Shown here: in pieces, positions 57,267-64,000 of the stretch | Position numbering within the stretch: the stretch's first letter is position 1 | Layout of the letters: every line of letters begins with the position of its first letter | DNA from: Serinicoccus chungangensis | Lineage (GTDB): Bacteria; Actinomycetota; Actinomycetes; Actinomycetales; Dermatophilaceae | NCBI RefSeq assembly: GCF_001483745.1 | Contig: NZ_LQBL01000027.1 | Location: 1-64,000 of the forward strand | Direction of reading: 5' to 3' | DNA: 64,000 nt | Position numbers and translations under genes: made by a program | Notes under the pieces: model-generated | Database searches by the model: none | What the model was told of the DNA's origin: nothing | Seen by the model: only the letters and a program-made list of their open reading frames with translations

Positions 57267-58208
57267 GTGCGCGTCGTCTTCGCCGGGACCCCGGCGGCCG
57301 CCGTCCCGAGCCTGCGCGCCGTCCTGGGCTCGCACCACGACGTCGTCGGTGTCCTCACCCGGCCGGACGCCCCGGCCGGCCGCGGGCGGGGGCTGCGGCC
57401 CTCCCCGGTGCGCGAGGTGGCCGACGAGGCGGGCATACCCGTCGCGACCCCCCGCTCGTTGCGCGGCCCCGAGGTCGAGGAGCAGCTGCGGCACTGGGCC
57501 CCCGAGGCGTGCCCGGTCGTGGCCTACGGCCTGCTGGTGCCGCCCGCCCTGCTGACGCTGCCCCGGCACGGCTGGGTCAACCTGCACTTCTCGCTCCTGC
57601 CCGCGTGGCGGGGCGCGGCCCCGGTGCAGCACGCGCTGCGCGCCGGTGACGACGTCAGCGGCGCGGTGACCTTCCGGCTGGAGGAGGGTCTGGACACCGG
57701 GCCGGTGCTCGGCCGGCTCACCGAGACGGTGCGCCCGCGGGACACCGCGGGGGACCTGCTCGGCCGGCTCGCCGAGGCGGGAGCGCACCTGCTCGTGTCG
57801 ACCCTGGACGCCCTGGAGGAGGGGGCCGTCCAGCCGGTCCCTCAGCCGGCCGAAGGCGTGAGCCTCGCCCCCAAGGTCGAGGTGGAGGACGCACGGGTGC
57901 CCTGGAGGCTGCCGGCGTTCGCGGTCGACCGTCTGGTGCGTTCCTGCACCCCCGAGCCCGGGGCCTGGACCGTCCTGGGTGCGGACCGGGTCAAGCTCGG
58001 CCCGGTGACCCCCGTCGACGACGCCGAGCCGTCCGTGCCGGTGCTGGGGCCGGGGCAGGTCGACGTGCGGCGTCGCGACGTGCTCGTCGGCACCGGGAGC
58101 TCCCCGGTACGCCTCGGCGACGTGCAGGCACCGGGGAAGCGGGCCATGCCGGCCACCGACTGGGCGCGCGGCGCGCGGCTGCAGCCGGGAGCGACCTTCG
58201 ATGCCTGA
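57267..58208 (+). CDS. fmt: Methionyl-tRNA formyltransferase
   Basis: 313-residue enzyme formylating initiator Met-tRNA. It begins [20 protein letters not shown]. The catalytic set lies in [19 protein letters not shown] (Asn, His) and [11 protein letters not shown] (Asp). The C-terminal OB-like domain binds tRNA. GTG follows the ABC ATPase by 8 nt without a strong ribosome site. Its usual upstream neighbour priA is displaced by the importer genes. It overlaps rsmB by 8 nt. Confidence 0.95.
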   Translation: MRVVFAGTPAAAVPSLRAVLGSHHDVVGVLTRPDAPAGRGRGLRPSPVREVADEAGIPVATPRSLRGPEVEEQLRHWAPEACPVVAYGLLVPPALLTLPRHGWVNLHFSLLPAWRGAAPVQHALRAGDDVSGAVTFRLEEGLDTGPVLGRLTETVRPRDTAGDLLGRLAEAGAHLLVSTLDALEEGAVQPVPQPAEGVSLAPKVEVEDARVPWRLPAFAVDRLVRSCTPEPGAWTVLGADRVKLGPVTPVDDAEPSVPVLGPGQVDVRRRDVLVGTGSSPVRLGDVQAPGKRAMPATDWARGARLQPGATFDA

Positions 58209-59706
58209 GCCGCGCAGACGACCAGGCGGCGACCGCCCGGGTGGCACCGGGCAGCGGCGGGGCCCACGCCGCCGGTCGGCGCAGACCCCTGCGCAGCGCG
58301 CCCGGCAGGCGGACCCCGCGCGCGCCGTCGCCTACCGCGTGCTGCTCCAGGTCGACACCGAGGAGGCCTTCGCCAACCTCGTCCTGCCCGGGGCCCTGCG
58401 GTCGGCCGGGCTGAAGGGCCGCGACGCGGCCTTCGCCACCGAGCTGACCTACGGAAGCCTGCGGCTGCAGGGGCTCTACGACGCGGTCGTCGGGGTCGCC
58501 GCGAGCCGGCCTGCCGCCGAGATCGACAGTCCCGTGCGGACCGTCCTGCGGCTCGGCGTGCACCAGCTGCTGGGGATGCGGGTGCCCGGCCACGCAGCCG
58601 TCAGCGCCACCGTGGCGCTGGCCCGTCAGGAGGTCGGCCAGGGCGCCGCCGGGTTCGTCAACGCCGTGCTGCGCCGGGTGAGCGAGCAGGACCGGGAGGC
58701 CTGGGTGGCCCAGGTCGTCGCGCCGGTGGGCGACCCGACGACGCGGCTGGCCCTCGAGCACTCGCACCCCGAGTGGGTCGTCCGTGCCCTCCGGGCCGGA
58801 CTGGTCTCCTCGCGCGGCCCGGACCCGGCGCAGGAGGAGCTGGCATCGCTGCTGGCCGCCCACAACACCCCCGGTCCGCTCACCCTGGTGGCCCGCCCCG
58901 GTCTCGGTGCCGAGCAGGAGCTCGAGGACGCAGGCGCCACGCCGTCCCCGGCCGCCCCGACGGCCTGGGTGCTGCCGCAGGGCGACCCCGGCGCGCTCGC
59001 GGCGGTCCGGGAGGGCCGGGCCGCGGTGCAGGACGCCGGTTCCCAGCTCCTCACGCTCGCCCTGGCCTCCGCGCCGCTGGACGGCCCCGACGAGCGGTGG
59101 CTCGACCTGTGCGCCGGGCCTGGTGGCAAGGCGGGGCTGCTCGCTGCCCTCGCCGCCGGTGCGGGGGCGTCGCTGCGGGCCAACGAGGTGAGCGAGCACC
59201 GGGCCGAGCTGGTGCGGCATACCCTCGTCGGACCGGTCCACGGGGGAGCCCGGGTGGACGTCACCGTCGGGGACGGCCGGGAGGTCGGGGCGGCACAGCC
59301 GCAGACCTACGACCGGGTCCTCGTCGACGCCCCGTGCACCGGGCTGGGAGCGCTGCGCCGACGCCCGGAGGCGCGCTGGCGTCGCAGCCCCCAGGACCTC
59401 ACCACCCTGGGGCCGCTGCAGCGCGCGCTCCTGGACTCCGCGCTGCGGGCCACCCGCCCCGGCGGCCTGGTGGCCTACGCCACCTGCTCGCCGCACCTGG
59501 CCGAGACCGAGCTCGTCGTGCGGGACGTCCTCAAGCGGCACCCGGGGGTGGAACCGCTCGACGTGCGGCCCCTGCTGCGCGACCGGTCCGGCACGCCGCT
59601 CACCGACCTGGGCCCGGGCCCGTGGGCCCAGCTGTGGCCGCACCTGCACGGCACCGACGGGATGTTCGTGGCCCTGCTGGCCCTGCCCGGGCGCTCGTTA
59701 GGCTGA
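58201..59706 (+). CDS. rsmB: 16S rRNA m5C967 methyltransferase RsmB
   Basis: 501-residue Fmu-type methyltransferase. Residues 1-40 are a basic Arg/Pro/Gly tail. A NusB-like domain spans ~40-180 ([20 protein letters not shown]). The Rossmann domain has [20 protein letters not shown]. Catalytic Cys are in [19 protein letters not shown] and [16 protein letters not shown] lies inside the end of fmt. The terminal region also holds the rpe promoter. Confidence 0.94.
   Translation: MPEPRRRPGGDRPGGTGQRRGPRRRSAQTPAQRARQADPARAVAYRVLLQVDTEEAFANLVLPGALRSAGLKGRDAAFATELTYGSLRLQGLYDAVVGVAASRPAAEIDSPVRTVLRLGVHQLLGMRVPGHAAVSATVALARQEVGQGAAGFVNAVLRRVSEQDREAWVAQVVAPVGDPTTRLALEHSHPEWVVRALRAGLVSSRGPDPAQEELASLLAAHNTPGPLTLVARPGLGAEQELEDAGATPSPAAPTAWVLPQGDPGALAAVREGRAAVQDAGSQLLTLALASAPLDGPDERWLDLCAGPGGKAGLLAALAAGAGASLRANEVSEHRAELVRHTLVGPVHGGARVDVTVGDGREVGAAQPQTYDRVLVDAPCTGLGALRRRPEARWRRSPQDLTTLGPLQRALLDSALRATRPGGLVAYATCSPHLAETELVVRDVLKRHPGVEPLDVRPLLRDRSGTPLTDLGPGPWAQLWPHLHGTDGMFVALLALPGRSLG
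59699..59704 (+). promoter_or_regulatory. -10 element (TAGGCT) for a leaderless rpe transcript
   Basis: TAGGCT overlaps the last codons of rsmB and ends 6 nt before the rpe GTG. No ribosome-binding site lies between them. Confidence 0.45.
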
Positions 59707-59710
59707 CCCC

Positions 59711-60406
59711 GTGCCCTCGACCTCCTCGCCCGGCTTGCCCCTCACGCCCCGGATCAGCCCCTCGATCCTCGCCTCCGACTTCGCCCACCTCGCGACCGAG
59801 CTGGAGCGGATCGAGAGCGCCGACTGGGCGCACGTCGACGTCATGGACAACCACTTCGTGCCCAACCTCACCCTGGGCCTCCCGGTGGTGGAGTCGCTCG
59901 CGCGGGTGAGCCCGGTCCCGCTGGACTGCCACCTCATGATCGAGGACCCGGACCGCTGGGCGGCGGGCTACGCCGAGGCCGGCGCGGGGTCGGTCACCTT
60001 CCACGTGGAGGCCGCCCAGGACCCGGTGGCGACCGCGCGGTCCATCCGGGCCGCCGGCGCCCGGGCTGCCCTCGCGATCAAGCCCGACACCCCGTTCGCG
60101 CCCTACGAGGACCTGCTGGACGAGGTGGACATGGTGCTCGTCATGACCGTGGAGCCCGGCTTCGGCGGGCAGTCCTTCATGGACGACCAGCTCGCCAAGG
60201 TCAGCGCCGTGCGGGAGGCCGTCCGGGGCCGGGGGAGCGAGATCTGGGTGCAGGTCGACGGGGGCGTGTCCGCCGACACCATCGGGCGCTGCGTCGAGGC
60301 GGGCGCCGACGTCTTCGTGGCCGGCTCGGCCGTCTACGGCGCCGACGACGTGCCTGCGGCGATCGCCGACCTGCGGGACCGCGCCCGGAGCCACCTCTGT
60401 GGTTGA
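59711..60406 (+). CDS. rpe: Ribulose-phosphate 3-epimerase
   Basis: 231-residue TIM-barrel epimerase of the pentose phosphate pathway. [66 protein letters not shown] and [12 protein letters not shown] cover the metal and phosphate sites. The GTG leaves ~14 non-conserved N-terminal residues before ISPSI. Probably leaderless. Followed 15 nt later by pnuC. Confidence 0.95.
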   Translation: MPSTSSPGLPLTPRISPSILASDFAHLATELERIESADWAHVDVMDNHFVPNLTLGLPVVESLARVSPVPLDCHLMIEDPDRWAAGYAEAGAGSVTFHVEAAQDPVATARSIRAAGARAALAIKPDTPFAPYEDLLDEVDMVLVMTVEPGFGGQSFMDDQLAKVSAVREAVRGRGSEIWVQVDGGVSADTIGRCVEAGADVFVAGSAVYGADDVPAAIADLRDRARSHLCG

Positions 60407-60421
60407 CGGGGGCCGCTGACC

Positions 60422-61183
60422 GTGGACATCTGGAACGACCTCTTCTACGCCGAGCTCACGGTCTTCGGCCAGAGCGTCGCCTGGCGCGAGGTGGTCGGCA
60501 ACGGCTTCGGCTTCGCCTCGGCCGTCCTCGGGATGCGCCGCACCGTGTGGGCCTGGCCGGTCGGCATCGTGGGCAACCTGCTGCTCTTCACGGTCTTCAT
60601 GGGCGTCTGGTTCGCCAACCCCCAGGAGCACAGCCTGTTCGGCCAGGCCGCGCGACAGGTCTTCTTCATCGCGACCAGCGTCTACGGGTGGTGGCGCTGG
60701 CAGCGCTCCCGCCGGGGCCGCGCCAAGGGTGCCCCGGCCATCACCCCGCGCTGGGCCACGCGGGGCGAGCGGACGGCATACCTCGTGGGGGCGGCGCTGC
60801 TCGTCGTCCTGGCCCAGGGGGTCTTCGCGCAGGTGGGCGCGGGCTGGCCGGCGCCCCGCTGGTACTACTGGACCGACGCCTGGATCTTCGTCGGGTCGAT
60901 GCTGGCGACCTACGCCATGGCTCGCGGCTGGGTCGACTTCTGGCTGGTGTGGATCGCGGTCGACCTCGTCGGCGTGCCCCTGCTGTGGCACTCCGGCTAC
61001 TACCCCTCCGCCGTCATGTACGCCGTCTACGGCGGCCTCGTCCTCTGGGGCTTCGTGGTCTGGCGGGCGGCGGCGCGGGACGAGGCGCCGCAGGCGGCCG
61101 TGACCGGTGGTGCGCCTCCGCAGGGCGCGGACGACGCGCAGGACGCGTCGGACCCCCGCAGCGCTCGCGAGGTGCGGCCGTGA
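60422..61183 (+). CDS. pnuC: PnuC-type nicotinamide riboside/mononucleotide transporter
   Basis: 253-residue membrane protein with about seven TM segments, in the family that facilitates uptake of NAD precursor vitamins. Typical segments: REVVGNGFGFASAVLGMRRT, WPVGIVGNLLLFTVFMGVWF, FFIATSVYGWWRWQRS and YWTDAWIFVGSMLATYAMAR. The last ~35 residues are Ala/Asp-rich and cytosolic. Only 15 nt separate it from rpe, so there is no room for a riboswitch. Which NAD precursor it carries is not readable. Confidence 0.88.
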   Translation: MDIWNDLFYAELTVFGQSVAWREVVGNGFGFASAVLGMRRTVWAWPVGIVGNLLLFTVFMGVWFANPQEHSLFGQAARQVFFIATSVYGWWRWQRSRRGRAKGAPAITPRWATRGERTAYLVGAALLVVLAQGVFAQVGAGWPAPRWYYWTDAWIFVGSMLATYAMARGWVDFWLVWIAVDLVGVPLLWHSGYYPSAVMYAVYGGLVLWGFVVWRAAARDEAPQAAVTGGAPPQGADDAQDASDPRSAREVRP

Positions 61184-61629
61184 GCGGGCAGGGGGACCCC
61201 TACGCCCCCTTCCGTCCGGTCACCGGTGCGCGGGTGGCGCGGGTGGCCGCGCTCGCCTCGCTGCTCGTCTTCGGCGGGATCGCCCTGCTGGGGCCGTCCT
61301 ACACCGACTCCGCCACGGCGATGTCGGTGCTCAACCGGGTCTCCATCGCCGGCTTCGGGCTGGCCATGGCCGCGTTCCTGTGGAGGTATGCCCGCATCCG
61401 CGCGGTGCCGAGCCGCACCGGTCTGCTCGTCGTCAACCTCGTGCAGCGGCGTGAGCTGGAGTGGGCGCAGGTCGTCCACGTCGGGTTCTCCGGCGGCTCG
61501 CCGTGGGTGGTGCTGGAGCTGGACGACACCGAGGAGGTGGCCGTCATGGCGATCCAGCGCGCGGACGGCCGGCGGGCGCAGCGGGAGGCCGCGCGCCTCG
61601 CGGCCCTGGTGGAGCACCACCACCGCTGA
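61180..61629 (+). CDS. Small membrane PH-domain protein (CFP6-like)
   Basis: 149 residues. Two hydrophobic segments (VAALASLLVFGGIALLG and VSIAGFGLAMAAFLWRYA) precede a small bacterial PH-like beta domain: RTGLLVVNLVQRRELEWAQV and SPWVVLELDDTEEVAVM. Related proteins are annotated as PH-domain or low-molecular-weight antigen 6 proteins, with no established function. The GTG overlaps the pnuC stop by 4 nt. Confidence 0.7.
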   Translation: MSGQGDPYAPFRPVTGARVARVAALASLLVFGGIALLGPSYTDSATAMSVLNRVSIAGFGLAMAAFLWRYARIRAVPSRTGLLVVNLVQRRELEWAQVVHVGFSGGSPWVVLELDDTEEVAVMAIQRADGRRAQREAARLAALVEHHHR

Positions 61630-61688
61630 GCCCTGCGCGGCCGAGTCCCCGCAGCGCCCCCTCGGGCACCAGGGCCACCGGGCCCCGC

Positions 61689-62846
61689 CTACCCGGCCGG
61701 GTCCATCTCGTCGCGGGTGGGCGGCACCCGGCGTCGCGCCTCCTGCAACGTCATCCCGGACAGGACCAGCAGGTCGACGACGGTCGAGCGCACCTGCGCC
61801 CGGAGGACCTCGGCGGACAGCCCCGCTCGCGAGTGTCCCCAGGTGGACTGGCGGGCCAGGTGCACCAGGTCCTCCTGGGCGGCACCGAGGGGCTCCCGCC
61901 GGGTGAGCTGCTCCTGCAGCACCGCAGCGGCCTCGGCCAGCCCCTCGACCATGTCGGTGTAGGAGTCCGGGACGAACTCGTGGTTGCCGACGGCGGACTC
62001 CGCGCGCCGCGCGAGCACCCGCACGTTGCGGATGGCGAGGTCCAGCGGCTGCAGGAGGGCCTTGATCTCGAGCACCTCGGCGCGGTGCACCCCCGACAGC
62101 AGCGGGGCCAGCCGGGCCGCCGCGGCCGCCTCCGCGGTCGCGTCCTGCAGGGCCACCAGCTCGGAGGACAGCCCACGGGCGGTCGCCAGCGCCTGCGTGG
62201 CCCGCCCCTCGTCCCGGTTGCGCAGGGCCTGGGCGGTGTCGGTGAGCACCTCGGCGAGGTGGCCCACGAGCGCGATGATGCGCTCCCGCGGCCGCTTGGT
62301 CGTCGAGCGCATGGGGGCCAGCATGGCGATGACCAGGGCCACCGACCCGCCCACCGCCGCGTCCAGCCACCGGCTGAACGCCTCGCCGTCGCTGGCCACC
62401 AGGGTGGTGATGATGACCCCCTGGATCCCGGCCTGCATCATGAGCAGCTGTCCCGCCCCGGCGAGGACCGCGAGGCCCATGGCCACCACGCAGACCGCGA
62501 AGATCTGCCACAGGCCGGTGCCGAAGGCGTGCACGAAGACGTCGCCGATGGCCACCCCGATGGCCACCCCCACCGTGAGCTCGGCGATCCGCCGGACCCG
62601 GTCGCCGTAGGTCAGCCCCAGGCAGATCATGGCGGTGATCGGGGCGAAGAAGGGCAGGGCGTGGCCCAGGAGGTCGTGGGCGATGAACCACGCCAGGACG
62701 GCGCCGGTCGCCGCCTGCAGGATGAGCCACGCGCGAGCGCGGAGCCGGAGCAGCCGGGTCCGGGTGGCGCTGGTGCTGATCTCCTCCCGCAGCGGGTCCC
62801 ACACGACGTGGCCGGCCGCGCGGGCGTGGTCGCGGGCGCTGGTCAT
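61689..62846 (-). CDS. FUSC-family membrane protein (aromatic acid exporter-like)
   Basis: 385 residues. The N-terminal half has about six TM segments (LILQAATGAVLAWFIAHDLL, FFAPITAMICLGLTYGDRVR, ELTVGVAIGVAIGDVF and others) of the FUSC/ArAE fold. The C-terminal half is a cytosolic helical domain with repeated Ala/Leu/Arg heptads. Family members export aromatic acids or are uncharacterised. It is convergent with the PH-domain gene and probably monocistronic. Confidence 0.8.
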   Translation of the reverse strand: MTSARDHARAAGHVVWDPLREEISTSATRTRLLRLRARAWLILQAATGAVLAWFIAHDLLGHALPFFAPITAMICLGLTYGDRVRRIAELTVGVAIGVAIGDVFVHAFGTGLWQIFAVCVVAMGLAVLAGAGQLLMMQAGIQGVIITTLVASDGEAFSRWLDAAVGGSVALVIAMLAPMRSTTKRPRERIIALVGHLAEVLTDTAQALRNRDEGRATQALATARGLSSELVALQDATAEAAAAARLAPLLSGVHRAEVLEIKALLQPLDLAIRNVRVLARRAESAVGNHEFVPDSYTDMVEGLAEAAAVLQEQLTRREPLGAAQEDLVHLARQSTWGHSRAGLSAEVLRAQVRSTVVDLLVLSGMTLQEARRRVPPTRDEMDPAG

Positions 62847-62900
62847 GGGTCCAGTGTGGCCGAACGCCCGGTCACGTGCCGGACCGGCCGGAGGGCGCGG

Positions 62901-63548
62901 TCAGGCGCTGCGCCGGTGCGCGGCCAGCGCCTGCACGTCGCGGTCCTCGCCCTCTGTCCCCACCCGGGCGACCCGCTCGCGGCCGAAGGCGTGCAGCAGC
63001 AGCTCCAGCGGCGCACCGGTGAGGACGACGGTGCCGCTGCCCTCGGGGGGACGGCGCAGGGCCACCCGCCCATGACCGGGCGCCACGGCGACGACGCCGC
63101 ACGACGCCGAGCGGTAGAGCATCCGGCCGGTCGTGCGCAGGGTGGCCCACAGCTGCTCGGCCGTCCCCTCCGGCAGCGCGGTGGGCTCCCAGCCGGGCTG
63201 GGCGCGGGCCATGTCCTCGAGGTGGATGCACAGCTCGGCCACGTTGACCGCGCGGTCCAGGACGGGCAGGCGGGTCGGCCACCACGGCGCCGGCCCGCCT
63301 CGCACGGTGTCCACGAGCTCCTCGAACGGTCGGCGCGCGGCCCGGTCCTGCACCTTCTCGGTATGCCGCTGCAGCGCCGGGACGGGCAGTCCGACGCCGG
63401 GGAGGGCGTCGACCCGGGACTCGCGGACCACGAGGTGGGCGAGCAGGTCCCGGACGGTCCACGGGTCGCACAGCGTGGGGGCGTCCGGTCCGAGCCGGAG
63501 GGCGGTGGTCGCGACGCGCTCGCGCAGCAGGTCAGGGGTGTGCGGCAT
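62901..63548 (-). CDS. TIGR03085-type metal-binding protein (maleylpyruvate isomerase/DinB fold)
   Basis: 215 residues of a family frequent in actinobacteria. APTLCDPWTVRDLLAHLVVR with the conserved Trp-Thr-x-x-Asp-x-x-x-His, VNVAELCIHLEDMARAQPGW with the second His, and the C-terminal VLTGAPLELLLHAFGRE are typical. Relatives share a four-helix DinB-like metal site and may use mycothiol; no reaction is known for this subgroup. The ATG lies 95 nt from the divergent ABC exporter gene. Confidence 0.82.
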   Translation of the reverse strand: MPHTPDLLRERVATTALRLGPDAPTLCDPWTVRDLLAHLVVRESRVDALPGVGLPVPALQRHTEKVQDRAARRPFEELVDTVRGGPAPWWPTRLPVLDRAVNVAELCIHLEDMARAQPGWEPTALPEGTAEQLWATLRTTGRMLYRSASCGVVAVAPGHGRVALRRPPEGSGTVVLTGAPLELLLHAFGRERVARVGTEGEDRDVQALAAHRRSA

Positions 63549-63642
63549 ACCGTCATCGAACCACGGGAAGGTCTGTCAGGCACGCGTGGTTGGATAGGTC
63601 ACCGGCCCCACCCACCCACCTCTTCCAGGAGGCCCCTTCTCC

Positions 63643-64000
63643 ATGTCCGCCACTGCCTCGAGCGCGCCGGTGCCGCGTCCCGTTGCCGACCGAGCCGTGC
63701 TGCGCCGGGGGTTGCGGGTGATCTGGGGCGGCATGCGCGCCCAGAAGCGGCCCGTCGTCGTCGCGGTGGTGGGCTCCGTGCTGTGGGCCGGGGCCACGGT
63801 GGCCACCGCCGGGGCGATCGGCTGGCTGACCTCCGAGGTGGTCGAGCCGGCCGTCGACGCCCGGCAGATCGAGGCGGCCGGCCTGTGGACCATCTTCGGG
63901 GTGCTCGTGGCGGTGCTCCTGGTCAACGTCACCGGGGTCATCCTGCGCCGGGTCTACGCCACCGTCGCCGGGTTCAACCTGCAGGCCGACTACCGGCAGC
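63643..64000 (+). CDS. ABC exporter (N-terminal membrane part), truncated by window end
   Basis: 119 residues visible. The ATG is preceded by AGGAGG (63627-63632). After ~40 residues two TM segments appear (VVVAVVGSVLWAGATVATAG and LWTIFGVLVAVLLVNVTGVI), followed by RRVYATVAGFNLQADYRQ. This looks like the first membrane helices and intracellular loop of a type IV (MsbA-like) ABC exporter. The ATPase lies beyond the edge. Substrate unknown. Confidence 0.7.
   Translation, partial: MSATASSAPVPRPVADRAVLRRGLRVIWGGMRAQKRPVVVAVVGSVLWAGATVATAGAIGWLTSEVVEPAVDARQIEAAGLWTIFGVLVAVLLVNVTGVILRRVYATVAGFNLQADYRQ

Noticed and set aside
60407-60421. Riboswitch (TPP, preQ1 or NAD type) before pnuC
   Set aside because: Only 15 nt separate rpe from pnuC.

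Overview
The window is a high-GC, gene-dense actinobacterial chromosome segment. GTG starts and 4-nt stop/start overlaps are frequent, and no rRNA or tRNA gene was seen. Gene order resembles Micrococcales, probably Intrasporangiaceae or Ornithinimicrobiaceae; that placement is an inference from gene content, because no 16S rRNA is present. The first block is syntenic with the tlyA-ppnK-recN-Rv1697-mctB-pyrG-NUDIX block of Mycobacterium tuberculosis.

Region by region. (1) 98-15030 is a long co-directional block: TPR protein, HAD phosphatase, a small repeat protein, TlyA, NAD kinase, RecN, SteA-like and SteB/MctB-like septal proteins. An envelope cassette follows (MraY/WecA-like membrane transferase, MurJ-like flippase, glycosyltransferase fused to an esterase), then pyrG and a NUDIX hydrolase. 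The first eleven genes are joined by ten consecutive 4-nt overlaps. (2) 15129-17451 holds a sugar-porter MFS gene and a convergent unknown membrane protein. (3) 17530-24166 is the most mosaic part: aspS behind a probable T-box leader, a DUF222/HNH gene behind a promoter with a LexA box, a decayed IS481-like element, a GNAT acetyltransferase whose 3' end lies in the IS terminal repeat, and rarA. (4) 24278-34261 carries alaS-ruvX-mltG-aroE-prepilin peptidase, then aroC-aroK-aroB, efp and nusB. (5) 34280-44353 is the PyrR-controlled pyrimidine operon: pyrR-pyrB-pyrC-carA-carB, a PyrK-like protein, a degenerate PyrD-like protein and pyrF. (6) 44451-50482 carries mihF-gmk-rpoZ-coaBC, metK and priA. 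(7) 50726-57259 is a dipeptide/oligopeptide ABC importer lying between priA and fmt. (8) 57267-61629 carries fmt-rsmB-rpe-pnuC and a small PH-domain protein. (9) 61689-64000 has two reverse-strand genes (FUSC membrane protein, TIGR03085-type protein) and the 5' end of an ABC exporter cut by the window edge.

Most genes are core housekeeping: pyrimidine and shikimate pathways, translation factors, DNA repair and wall synthesis. The less ordinary parts are the PNPT/MurJ/glycosyltransferase-esterase cassette beside the septal genes, the Asp-type T-box, the LexA-controlled DUF222/HNH promoter, the degenerate PyrK/PyrD-like pair, an in-frame palindromic insertion in carB, and an over-represented octamer GGCATACC/GGTATGCC through the whole window. 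All functional calls come from reading motifs by eye; no database search was run.
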